Both the position numbers and the translations under genes were made by a program. The notes beneath the pieces were generated by a model. The model saw only the letters and a program-made list of their open reading frames with translations. It was not told where the DNA came from and ran no database searches. Below, piece by piece: positions 48,679-55,644 of a DNA stretch of 64,000 nt (within the stretch, counting starts at the first letter, position 1; the number at the start of each line of letters is the position of its first letter). This DNA comes from Lacticaseibacillus kribbianus (GTDB taxonomy: Bacteria > Bacillota > Bacilli > Lactobacillales > Lactobacillaceae). The stretch lies in assembly GCF_020180945.1 (NCBI RefSeq), contig NZ_JAIPUL010000001.1, positions 806,001-870,000 on the forward strand, written 5' to 3'.

Positions 48679-49290
48679 ATGGCGACGTTGAACGATTACT
48701 TGCAGGCGGGCACCACCAGCGTGTCCAACGCGCTTTTGGCCCGTTTTGCCCAGACCGACCTGACGCACCGCGAGTTCGTCGTGTACCTGCTGTTGACCCA
48801 GTGGGCCCAGCAGCACCAAGACACGCCGGATCTGGCGGCGGTGGGACAGTCAGCGAAGCTGCGGCCCCAGGAGATTTTCGGCGTCATCCAGAGCCTGACG
48901 GACAAGCACGCGATTCGCCTGGTGAAGACGACGGACCGCGACGGTAAAACGGTCGACCAGTACGACGTCACACCGCTTTTGGATCAGGTGCTGGCGCCGG
49001 TGGACGCCCAAGCGGTGGCCCAGGCCGACAAGACGGGCAGGGCAGTGTTCAGCCAGATTGAAGTCGAGTTCGGCCGGCCGCTGTCGCCGATCGAGCAGCA
49101 GACCATCGCCGACTGGCTGGCCGTCGACCACTACGCCCCGGAGATGATCCAGCTGGCGCTGCGCGAGGCGGTACTGAACCGCGTGTACTCGCTGCGCTAC
49201 ATGGACCGGATCCTGCTCGACTGGGAGCGGCGCCACTTCACCACCCCGGCCGACGTGCAGGCGGACAAGGCCCGCCATCTAGGCCTTTAG
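48679..49290 (+). CDS. dnaD: DnaD-like replication initiation protein
   Basis: A 203-residue DnaD family protein. The N-terminal winged helix (LTHREFVVYLLLTQWAQ, then LRPQEIFGVIQSLTDKH) mediates oligomerisation; the DnaB_2-type C-terminal domain (FGRPLSPIEQQTIADWLAVD to RYMDRILLDWE) binds DNA. It helps load helicase at the origin and at PriA-dependent restart. It lies just before nth, which starts 17 nt later behind AAAGGAGG, the asnS-dnaD-nth order of Firmicutes. Confidence 0.93.
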   Translation: MATLNDYLQAGTTSVSNALLARFAQTDLTHREFVVYLLLTQWAQQHQDTPDLAAVGQSAKLRPQEIFGVIQSLTDKHAIRLVKTTDRDGKTVDQYDVTPLLDQVLAPVDAQAVAQADKTGRAVFSQIEVEFGRPLSPIEQQTIADWLAVDHYAPEMIQLALREAVLNRVYSLRYMDRILLDWERRHFTTPADVQADKARHLGL

Positions 49291-49307
49291 AAAGGAGGGG
49301 GACGACG

Positions 49308-49967
49308 ATGGAGGATGACCGTGCCGTAACGCTTTTGCACCTTGTGCTCGACCTGTATCCGGGCGTGCCGCCGACCCTGACCGCCCACAATCCGTTCGAG
49401 ATTCTCGTTGCGGTGCTGCTGTCGGCGCAGACCACCGACGTGGCGGTCAACGCCGTGACGCCGCACCTGTTTGCGGACTACCCCGATGCGGCGGCGATGG
49501 CGCAGGCCACCCCGCTAGAAATTGAGGCCTACATCGACCGGCTCGGACTCTACCACAACAAGGCCCGATACCTCGTGGCACTCAGCCAGGCGCTGGTCGC
49601 ACGCCACGGCGGCCGGGTTCCGGAGGCGCAAAAGGAGCTAGTCGCGCTGCCGGGCGTTGGCCAAAAAACCGCGACGGTGGTGCGCACCGATGCCTTCAAC
49701 ATTCCCGGCGTGGCCGTCGATACCCACGTCTCGCGCATCATCCGCGGGTTTGGCATCGCGCCGCCCGATGCGACCCCGGCGGCGATTCAGCGCCGGCTGG
49801 AGGGTCTGATGCCGCCCGGCACCTGGATCAACCTGCACCGCGCCCTGATTCGCCTGGGGCGCGAGTGGCTGACGGCGCGCAACCCAAAGCTGCCGCCGGG
49901 CCCCGCGTGGCAGGCCTTCGCCAGTGATTACAACCCACCGAAGAAACTTGGAGGTAAAAAGGCATGA
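49308..49967 (+). CDS. nth: Endonuclease III lacking the iron-sulfur cluster
   Basis: A 219-residue DNA glycosylase/AP lyase for oxidised pyrimidines. The helix-hairpin-helix LPGVGQKTATVV includes the catalytic Lys, and VDTHVSR holds the catalytic Asp. The normal C-terminal Cys-X6-Cys-X2-Cys-X5-Cys cluster site reads GREWLTARNPKLPPGPAWQAF with no cysteine; in fact the protein contains none at all. The fold therefore has to be stable without [4Fe-4S]. The stop overlaps the next gene's ATG. Confidence 0.93.
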   Translation: MEDDRAVTLLHLVLDLYPGVPPTLTAHNPFEILVAVLLSAQTTDVAVNAVTPHLFADYPDAAAMAQATPLEIEAYIDRLGLYHNKARYLVALSQALVARHGGRVPEAQKELVALPGVGQKTATVVRTDAFNIPGVAVDTHVSRIIRGFGIAPPDATPAAIQRRLEGLMPPGTWINLHRALIRLGREWLTARNPKLPPGPAWQAFASDYNPPKKLGGKKA

Positions 49968-50425
49968 CCGATCAGATTGTTCGCTCCACGCGGCACACCC
50001 ACCGCGAGTCTTGGGACCGCTACTTCATGAAGCTGGCCGAAAACGTCGCGGAGCGCTCCACTTGCGAGCGCGCGACGGTCGGGGCGATCCTGGTGGTCGA
50101 CCACCGCATCATCGCCACGGGCTACAACGGCAGCATCGCCGGCGACCCGCACTGCGACACCGCCGGGCACCTGATGCGCGACGGCCACTGCATCCGCACG
50201 CTGCACGCGGAGATGAACGCGATTCTCCAGTGCGCGGAAAACGGGGTCTCGACCAAGGGCGCGACCGTGTACGTGACCTTTTTCCCGTGCCTGAACTGCA
50301 CCAAGGCGTTGATCCAGGCCGGCATCACCGCGGTGTACTACGCGCGGGCGTATCGCAACGACCCGTACGCGCTGGAGCTTTTGGCCGCGCACCACGTCGC
50401 CGTGGTGCAGCTGGCCGCAGACTAG
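49964..50425 (+). CDS. comEB: dCMP deaminase (ComEB-type)
   Basis: A 153-residue zinc-dependent deaminase converting dCMP to dUMP for thymidylate synthesis. The catalytic HAE motif is TLHAEMNAI and the zinc cysteines lie in FFPCLNCTKAL. An N-terminal SWDRYFMKLAENVAERSTC and CERATVGAILV are typical of dCMP deaminases. In B. subtilis the homologue sits in the comE operon but is not required for competence. Start ATG 49964 overlaps the nth stop (ATGA). Confidence 0.93.
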   Translation: MTDQIVRSTRHTHRESWDRYFMKLAENVAERSTCERATVGAILVVDHRIIATGYNGSIAGDPHCDTAGHLMRDGHCIRTLHAEMNAILQCAENGVSTKGATVYVTFFPCLNCTKALIQAGITAVYYARAYRNDPYALELLAAHHVAVVQLAAD

Positions 50426-50433
50426 CGGCACCA

Positions 50434-50469
50434 AAATGGCCCTGCAATCTTCGGATTGCGGGGCCATTG
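50434..50469. terminator. Bidirectional terminator between comEB and pbp1A
   Basis: AATGGCCC and GCAATC pair with GATTGC and GGGGCCATT around a TTCG loop. Confidence 0.82.
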
Positions 50470-50481
50470 GCGTCTTTAGGT

Positions 50482-52770
50482 CTATTCCTGCTGGTGCCCG
50501 GACGACTCGGTGTCCGGCGTCTCCGGCGTTTCAGCACTCGGCAGCGACTCGCTGCTCGAGCTGACTGCAGGCTCGGAGGAGCTGGCGGCCGGTTCGGAAG
50601 AGCTGGTGGCAGACGACGCGCTGCTGCTACTGCTGCTGGTGCTTGCGCTGCTGGAAGAACTTGTGGTGCTGGAGGAGGTGCTGCTGCTGCTCGACACGAC
50701 GGAGCTTGAGGACTCGGTGACCGTCGGGGTGGTCGGGGCGAAGCCGCGCACGTACAGTTCGCGATTGCCCGAGACCGTGCGCGCAATCACGCTGGTCGGC
50801 TTGGTCCAGTCCTTGTTCGGCAGACTGCTTGAGGCGTAGGTCATCAGCGCCTTGTAGATCTGCTTGGGCAGGACCTGCATCGCGACGCTGACGCCGGCGG
50901 TGTTGGCCTTGTCGTAGCCCATCCACACCGAGGCGACGCGGTAGCGGGTGTAGCCGGTCATCCAGGAGTCCTTGGCGGTGCCGTGCAAGGCGGCGTTGGC
51001 CTCAAGCTCCTGGTCCGAGTAGTCCGTCGTGCCGGTTTTGCCGGCCTGGTAAAGCCCGGAGATCTGCGCCGCCATCCCGGTGCCGCGGGTGATGACGCCC
51101 TTGAGCATGTCGGTGACCATGTAGGCGGTGCTGGACTTCATCGCGCGGGTGCCGGCGTTGTCGAAGGTCACCTGGTCGCCCTCGGGGGTGACCACCTTCT
51201 TGACGTAGCTCGGCTTGTAGTAGGTGCCGCCGTTGGCCAAGACCCCGTACGCAGCCGCCTCCTGCTCGGTGGTGACGGAGGCGCCGATGCCGCTCGGGTA
51301 GACCTGCTGGTTCTTGGGGAGGGTGATGCCCAGCCCCTTGAGGAAGCTCAGCGACTTGGTCAGCCCGACGTCGGCCAGGGTCTTGATTGCCACGATGTTG
51401 CGTGACAGCTCCAGCCCCTTGCGAATCGTCATCGTGCCCATGTACTTACGATCGATGTCGTAAAGCGGGGTGTCGGTGCCCGGGTAGAAGTAGGGCGCAT
51501 CGGTTTGGGTGGTGGCCGTCGAGTAGTTGAGGTACTCGATGGCCGGCGCGTAATCCATCAAGGGCTTCATCGTCGAGCCGTTGCTGCGGTCGTTTTGGGT
51601 TGCGCGGTTGTAAGCCAGCCGGACGTTGCCGGTTTTGCGCCCGCCGATCTGGGCGATCACCGCCCCGTCGCGCGGGTCGGTGAGGGTGACGGCCGTCTGG
51701 ACCTTGCTGTCCGGGAAGGCGACGTACTGGTCAGTGTTGACGATGTCGTACAGGCGCTTTTGGACGTTGTAGTCGAGGTTGGTGTAGATCTTCAGGTTCT
51801 CGGCGTAAGGATCGACGTGCAGCTTGGCCTTGACCTGCTTGACCACCTGGGTCAGGTAGGCGTCGATCACCTTGTCGACCGTAGCGGAGTTGGTGATCTG
51901 GCCCTTCTTCTTCAGTCCGGTGGTGATCGCCTCGGCCTTGGCCGTGGCGGCCTGGGCCTGGGTGATCTTGCTGTCGCGCAGCATCGCGTCGATCACGGCG
52001 TCACGCCGGGTCTTGGCGCGCTCCGGGTAGACGTAGGGGTCGTAGCCGGACGGCGACTGGCCGAGCCCGGCGATGAACGCGGTCTGCGCCAGGTCCAGCT
52101 GGCCCAGGTCCTTGCCGTAGTAGAACTGCGCGCCGGTGGCCATGCCGCGCTGGCCGTAGTTCATGTAGACCTTATTGATGTAGAACTCAAGGATCTGCTC
52201 CTTGGAGTAGCTCTGCTCGACCTTGACCGCCAACCACGCCTCCTGGGCCTTGCGCCGCAAGGTCTGATCGGAGACCTTAGTGGAGAAAACGGAGAGCTTG
52301 ACCACCTGCTGGGTCAGGGTGGAACCGCCCTGAAGCCCGGCGCTGTTGCCGGTCACCTTGGCCTTGAGGTTGGCGAAGGCGGCTCCGGCGATGCGAATCG
52401 GGTCGACGCCGAATTTCTCCTTATAGAAGCGCCGGTCCTCGATCGACACGACCGCGTCCTTGAGGGTCTGGGGAATCTTATCGGCCGTCGCGTAGATGCG
52501 ATTCTCGACGCCCAGGTGGGTCAGCGCCTGGCCGTTGCTCGCGTACAGCGTCGAGCCGCCGCCGTTCATCAGCTCGGTCTTGGTGATCGCCGGGGCGTCC
52601 TTGGCGTAGTAGGCGAACAGCCCGATGCCGGCAACCAAAACGACCACGAAGGCCAGCGCTAGGAACTTGAAGAAGCGCAGCAGGCGCGAGCCGCGCGGCT
52701 TAGTCTTGGGCCGCGGCCGCTTGTTCGCCTGTCGCCGTTTTGCCATTCTGGATGGCGCTTGATTAGCCAT
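50482..52770 (-). CDS. pbp1A: Class A penicillin-binding protein (PBP1A)
   Basis: A 762-residue bifunctional murein synthase. A basic cytoplasmic N-terminus precedes one TM (about 33-55). The GT51 glycosyltransferase has the catalytic Glu in EDRRFYKEKFGVD and GGSTLTQQ. The transpeptidase has SNGSTMKP (nucleophile Ser), SRN and KTGT. The last 75 or so residues are a Ser-rich low-complexity tail with Glu and Pro, outside the membrane. ATG 52770 follows AAAGGA and overlaps the recU stop by 8 nt, the conserved recU-pbp1A pair. Confidence 0.95.
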   Translation of the reverse strand: MANQAPSRMAKRRQANKRPRPKTKPRGSRLLRFFKFLALAFVVVLVAGIGLFAYYAKDAPAITKTELMNGGGSTLYASNGQALTHLGVENRIYATADKIPQTLKDAVVSIEDRRFYKEKFGVDPIRIAGAAFANLKAKVTGNSAGLQGGSTLTQQVVKLSVFSTKVSDQTLRRKAQEAWLAVKVEQSYSKEQILEFYINKVYMNYGQRGMATGAQFYYGKDLGQLDLAQTAFIAGLGQSPSGYDPYVYPERAKTRRDAVIDAMLRDSKITQAQAATAKAEAITTGLKKKGQITNSATVDKVIDAYLTQVVKQVKAKLHVDPYAENLKIYTNLDYNVQKRLYDIVNTDQYVAFPDSKVQTAVTLTDPRDGAVIAQIGGRKTGNVRLAYNRATQNDRSNGSTMKPLMDYAPAIEYLNYSTATTQTDAPYFYPGTDTPLYDIDRKYMGTMTIRKGLELSRNIVAIKTLADVGLTKSLSFLKGLGITLPKNQQVYPSGIGASVTTEQEAAAYGVLANGGTYYKPSYVKKVVTPEGDQVTFDNAGTRAMKSSTAYMVTDMLKGVITRGTGMAAQISGLYQAGKTGTTDYSDQELEANAALHGTAKDSWMTGYTRYRVASVWMGYDKANTAGVSVAMQVLPKQIYKALMTYASSSLPNKDWTKPTSVIARTVSGNRELYVRGFAPTTPTVTESSSSVVSSSSSTSSSTTSSSSSASTSSSSSSASSATSSSEPAASSSEPAVSSSSESLPSAETPETPDTESSGHQQE

Positions 52771-53380
52771 GTGTCTGTCCTTTCTTGGTTGCAATTAGCC
52801 AGTCGACCCCATCGAGGTAGGGCACCGGCGGCGCGAGCTTCGGGTGCAGCTCAAAGCCGTGTTCGACAATCTCAGTCAGGGGAATCGACTTGCGCCCGTC
52901 GGCCAGGGCCGCCTCCCAGCAGCGGTTCAGGTCGCTGGCCGGGTACAAAAACAGGCGATGCAGCGTCACGAAGCGAATCACGACGAAGCAGATGCCGCCC
53001 TGCGCCAGGCACGCGTTGAGGTGCGCGACCTGGTGGGGGTGGAAGTTTTTGAGCGGGAAGCTCTGCTTGTTCTTGGTTTCCTTGGCGTCAAAGTCCAGGT
53101 AGTGCCCCTGGTAGACGCCGTTGTAGTCGGTGGTCGACGGGGTCTTGAAGTAGGCCTCGCGCACGACGGCCTGCGCCCGGCTCGGGTAGTCCACCTTCAC
53201 GATCTGCATCGGGGTGGGCTTCTTGTACACCACCGCGCGCTTAGTGTCGCGGTAGTACTGGTTACTTTGGTTCAGCTCGTCTTCAAGCGTCATGCCGCGC
53301 CCGCCGTAGCTGACGGGGGCCGGTGCCGCGGTTTGCGCTGGGCTCTGGTATGGCTTACCATTAGGGTAGTGAATGGGCAT
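52763..53380 (-). CDS. recU: Holliday junction resolvase RecU
   Basis: A 205-residue PD-(D/E)XK-type resolvase that cuts four-way junctions. The N-terminal MTLEDELNQSNQYY holds the first acidic residues; LDFDAKETKNKQSFPLKNF is the catalytic Asp-Glu-X-Lys segment and HQVAHL follows. The start ATG 53380 lies behind an AGGAGTTG site. It is divergent from ypsA and cotranscribed with pbp1A. Confidence 0.95.
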   Translation of the reverse strand: MPIHYPNGKPYQSPAQTAAPAPVSYGGRGMTLEDELNQSNQYYRDTKRAVVYKKPTPMQIVKVDYPSRAQAVVREAYFKTPSTTDYNGVYQGHYLDFDAKETKNKQSFPLKNFHPHQVAHLNACLAQGGICFVVIRFVTLHRLFLYPASDLNRCWEAALADGRKSIPLTEIVEHGFELHPKLAPPVPYLDGVDWLIATKKGQTHG

Positions 53381-53399
53381 AAGATCAACTCCTAGTCAC

Positions 53400-53408
53400 A
53401 TTATAACA
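53400..53408 (-). promoter_or_regulatory. Extended -10 of the recU-pbp1A promoter
   Basis: TGTTATAAT on the minus strand. The palindrome ATTAGGCCTAAT at 53419-53430 lies just upstream in the 67-bp gap to ypsA. Confidence 0.65.
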
Positions 53409-53418
53409 AGATGTTGGA

Positions 53419-53430
53419 ATTAGGCCTAAT
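53419..53430. promoter_or_regulatory. 12-bp palindrome between divergent recU and ypsA
   Basis: ATTAGGCCTAAT, a perfect palindrome placed between the two start codons. It may be an operator shared by both promoters, but no regulator is known for it. Confidence 0.35.
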
Positions 53431-53447
53431 CGAATAGGAGAGACAAG

Positions 53448-54026
53448 ATGGGAACACGCCTGTGGTTGACGGGTTACCGGTCCTGGGAGCTGAACGCGTA
53501 CGGCGATTCCGACCCCAAGATCACGGTGATTAAGCTTGCGTTAAAAAATCGGCTGATAACCGCCCTGGACGACGGCCTGGAGTGGGTGATCACCGGCGGC
53601 GAGCAGGGCGTGGAGCAGTGGGGCGCCCAGGTCGCCGTTGCCCTGAAAAAGGACTACCCCGAGCTCAAGGTGGCGGTGATGCTGCCCTTCGAGGACTTCG
53701 GCCACCAGTGGAAACCGGAGAACCAGGCGGCGCTTGCGGCGCTGGCCGGCGCGGTGGATTTTTCTGTCAGCGTGTCCAAGGCGCCGTACCAGTCGCCCCA
53801 GCAGCTATCGGGTTACACGCGCTTCATGTCCCAGCACACCGACGCGGCGCTTCTGGTGTTCGATCCCGATTTCGATGGCAAGCCCGCGTTCGCGTACCGC
53901 GCTGCGCAGGCCGAGGCCCGGCGGCGAGCGTACCCGCTCACGCTGATCACGATGCCGGACCTCGAGGAGGAGGCCCGCGCGTACGGCGAGGCCCAAGCGG
54001 CCGAACACGACGAGTTCGATTCGTGA
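53448..54026 (+). CDS. ypsA: YpsA-like protein (DUF1273)
   Basis: A 192-residue SLOG-superfamily protein. LWLTGYRSWELNAYGDSDPK and VITGGEQGVEQWGAQVA are the family motifs forming a nucleotide-binding pocket. In B. subtilis and S. aureus YpsA has been linked to cell division and lies next to gpsB, as it does here. ATG 53448 follows TAGGAGAG. Confidence 0.92.
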   Translation: MGTRLWLTGYRSWELNAYGDSDPKITVIKLALKNRLITALDDGLEWVITGGEQGVEQWGAQVAVALKKDYPELKVAVMLPFEDFGHQWKPENQAALAALAGAVDFSVSVSKAPYQSPQQLSGYTRFMSQHTDAALLVFDPDFDGKPAFAYRAAQAEARRRAYPLTLITMPDLEEEARAYGEAQAAEHDEFDS

Positions 54027-54063
54027 AAAAAGTTCGCCGATGCCCATCTGACGCATTTTGCCG

Positions 54064-54092
54064 TTTTCAAAGTCCGGTCGGTATGGTATGAT
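54064..54092 (+). promoter_or_regulatory. Promoter of gpsB
   Basis: TTTTCA (54064-54069), 17-nt spacer, extended -10 TGGTATGAT ending at 54092. Confidence 0.65.
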
Positions 54093-54132
54093 TAACTCAT
54101 CCTGTGTTAAGGAATCAACGAGGTGTTCGGTT

Positions 54133-54522
54133 ATGGATAACAACAACGAGGCAACGTTCAACGTTCAGCTTGCGCCCCAGGCCATTCTGGAGAAGAGCTT
54201 TAAGACCAAAATGCGCGGCTATGATGCCGCCGAGGTCGATGAGTTCCTCGACCAGATTATCAAGGACTACGAGGCGTACCAGGCCGAGGTCGACCGCCTG
54301 GACGGCGACAACGCGCGGCTGCGCAGCCGCGTCGACGAGCTGACCAAGCAGCTGAACGTGTCGTCCAAGGTCGCCGCGGCCACGCCGCAGCAGCCGAACG
54401 CGACCGTGACCAACTACGACATCCTGAAGCGCCTGTCCAACCTTGAGCGCCACGTCTTCGGCAACAAGCTCGCGGACGGTGGCATCAAGCCGACGGATGG
54501 GAGCGGGATCGATCGTTACTAA
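54133..54522 (+). CDS. gpsB: Cell-division regulator GpsB (DivIVA family)
   Basis: A 129-residue DivIVA-like coiled-coil protein that links PBPs to the division machinery. The N-terminal [20 protein letters not shown] is the membrane- and PBP-binding DivIVA domain, followed by a coiled coil ([22 protein letters not shown]) and a C-terminal helical hexamerisation segment [17 protein letters not shown] 54133 follows GAGGTG by 8 nt. It is upstream of rnpB, as in other lactobacilli. Confidence 0.95.
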   Translation: MDNNNEATFNVQLAPQAILEKSFKTKMRGYDAAEVDEFLDQIIKDYEAYQAEVDRLDGDNARLRSRVDELTKQLNVSSKVAAATPQQPNATVTNYDILKRLSNLERHVFGNKLADGGIKPTDGSGIDRY

Positions 54523-54534
54523 TTTCCGTCAACC

Positions 54535-54910
54535 CTTTGCAGATCACGAGTAATCGCGCCGGGTGCATGCCCGGTGAGGAAAGTCCATGCCCGCACAAGC
54601 TGCGATGCTTGTAGTGTTCGTGCCAGGCCCAATAAGCCTGGGTACCGGGTAACCGGTAACGGCGGTGTTCAGTGCTAAAGCTTCGGCCATGCACGCGCAC
54701 CTGAAAGTGCCACAGAGACGATGCCACTTGGAAACAAGCGGATTGGAACGGGTAAACCCCGCGAGCGAGTAACCCAAACTTTGGTAGGGGCGGTAGGCCA
54801 TGGGAATTGAACCGACGGCCTTCCAGCGAAAGCTGAGATAGATGATTACTGAAGGCGCGCTGGCCTGACAGCGCGCTGGAACAAAACATGGCTTATAGGG
54901 GTCTGCAAGC
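54535..54910 (+). ncRNA. rnpB: RNase P RNA, bacterial type B
   Basis: The catalytic RNA that removes tRNA 5' leaders. GAGGAAAGTCCATGC near 54577, ACAGAGACGA near 54712, GCGAGCGAGTAACCC near 54761, AGATAGATGATTAC near 54836 and ACAAAACATGGCTTATAG near 54881 are the universally conserved blocks. The ends pair as P1: CTTTGCAGATC at the 5' end with GGTCTGCAAG ending at 54909. The layout is the Bacillus type B form. A promoter-like TACTAA lies at 54517-54522 in the end of gpsB. Exact termini are inferred from P1. Confidence 0.95.
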
Positions 54911-54914
54911 AGGC

Positions 54915-54943
54915 ACAGTCCGGGTTTCCCGGGCTGTTTTTTT
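54915..54943 (+). terminator. rnpB terminator
   Basis: ACAG-CCGGG pairs with CCCGG-CTGT, followed by seven T residues. The repeat array begins at the very next base. Confidence 0.9.
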
Positions 54944-55068
54944 GACCCAGAGCGAAGAAGCGCGCACTTAGGCAATCGGCTAGCGTAAGGGTGGACGCTG
55001 GGCCGTACTTTGGCCCAGTGTTCGGCCTTAGCTAGACGAATTGCCGTTGCGCTTCGTAGCTCGACGAA
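54944..55068 (+). ncRNA. Hairpin RNA unit 1, type A (putative)
   Basis: Helix 14-20 is GAAGCGC with GCGCTTC and helix 28-33 is GGCAAT with ATTGCC. The long apical helix has one G-G mismatch (48/82) and three wobble pairs (49/81, 51/79, 54/76) that work only in plus-strand RNA. Apical loop GTACTTT. Confidence 0.6.
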
Positions 55069-55193
55069 GACCCAGAGCGAAGAAGCGCGTACTTAGGCAA
55101 TCGGCTAGCGTAAGGGTGGACGCTGGGCCGTACTTTGGCCCAGTGTTCGGCCTTAGCTAGACGAATTGCCGTTGCGCTTCGTAGCTCGACGAA
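55069..55193 (+). ncRNA. Hairpin RNA unit 2, type A (putative)
   Basis: Matches unit 1 except C to T at unit position 22, which lies in the internal loop GCACTTA (here GTACTTA). Confidence 0.6.
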
Positions 55194-55318
55194 GACCCAG
55201 AGCGAAGCAAGGCGCACTTAGCCGGTCGGCTAGCGTAAGCCTGTCACTTGGGCCGCACCTTGGCCCAAGTGACGGGCTTAGCTAGACGAACCGGCGTTGC
55301 CTTGCGTAGCTCGACGAA
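55194..55318 (+). ncRNA. Hairpin RNA unit 3, type B (putative)
   Basis: Helix 14-20 is GCAAGGC with GCCTTGC, helix 28-33 is GCCGGT with ACCGGC. The apical helix 43-61/69-87 is continuous over 19 bp with a single U-G pair. Apical loop GCACCTT. Confidence 0.6.
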
Positions 55319-55443
55319 GACCCAGAGCGAAGCAAGGCGCACTTAGCCGGTCGGCTAGCGTAAGCCTGTCACTTGGGCCGCACCTTGGCCCAAGTGACGG
55401 GCTTAGCTAGACGAACCGGCGTTGCCTTGCGTAGCTCGACGAA
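55319..55443 (+). ncRNA. Hairpin RNA unit 4, type B (putative)
   Basis: Appears identical to unit 3, which suggests recent duplication of the B unit. Confidence 0.6.
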
Positions 55444-55480
55444 GACCCAGAGCGAAGCAAGGCGCACTTAGCCGGTCGGC
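55444..55480 (+). repeat. Truncated fifth unit, type B 5' half
   Basis: The first 37 bases match type B, then the sequence diverges to 55644. The 3' arms needed to close its outer helices are missing. The following 100 bases contain unrelated short palindromes such as CCAGTACTGG. Confidence 0.8.
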
Positions 55481-55644
55481 CGGTGCCACTTGGCCCAGTA
55501 CTGGAAGTGATCGGTGCGCGGCTGCAACTGCGGCGCTTGCGCCGCTTTGATCTTCGGCGTTCGGCCGGCGCTGCGCAGATTCTAGGCTGGTCGCCGCTCG
55601 ACAGAACGGGTACAATGAATTCAGCAAATACAAAGGAGCCAATT

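Larger units (their letters stand above)
54944..55480 (+). repeat. Tandem array of 125-bp hairpin units (two A, two B, one truncated)
   Basis: Units lie at 54944-55068 and 55069-55193 (type A, one difference), 55194-55318 and 55319-55443 (type B, apparently identical), and a truncated B-type copy at 55444-55480. Each starts GACCCAGAGCGAAG and ends CTCGACGAA. Using unit numbering, helices are 7-10/116-119, 14-20/106-112, 28-33/97-102, 37-41/88-92, and 43-61/69-87 with a 7-nt apical loop. A and B differ at most helix positions in a compensating way while loops are nearly constant. No ORF or promoter inside. I do not recognise the family. Confidence 0.9.

Noticed and set aside
50510-50839. Leu/Glu-rich plus-strand frame at 50510-50839
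   Set aside because: It is the complement of the Ser-rich tail of PBP1A; no ribosome binding site.
54485-54975. Long minus-strand open frames across 54485-54975
   Set aside because: They lie over RNase P RNA and its terminator; the conserved rnpB blocks explain the sequence and no ribosome binding site is present.
54944-55480. CRISPR array
   Set aside because: Units are 125 bp, contiguous, without spacers, and internally folded; there are no cas genes nearby.
54944-55480. MITE or insertion-sequence remnant
   Set aside because: There are no target-site duplications or transposase-related sequence that I can see, and helix changes are compensatory, which mobile DNA ends would not require. 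It is not fully excluded.
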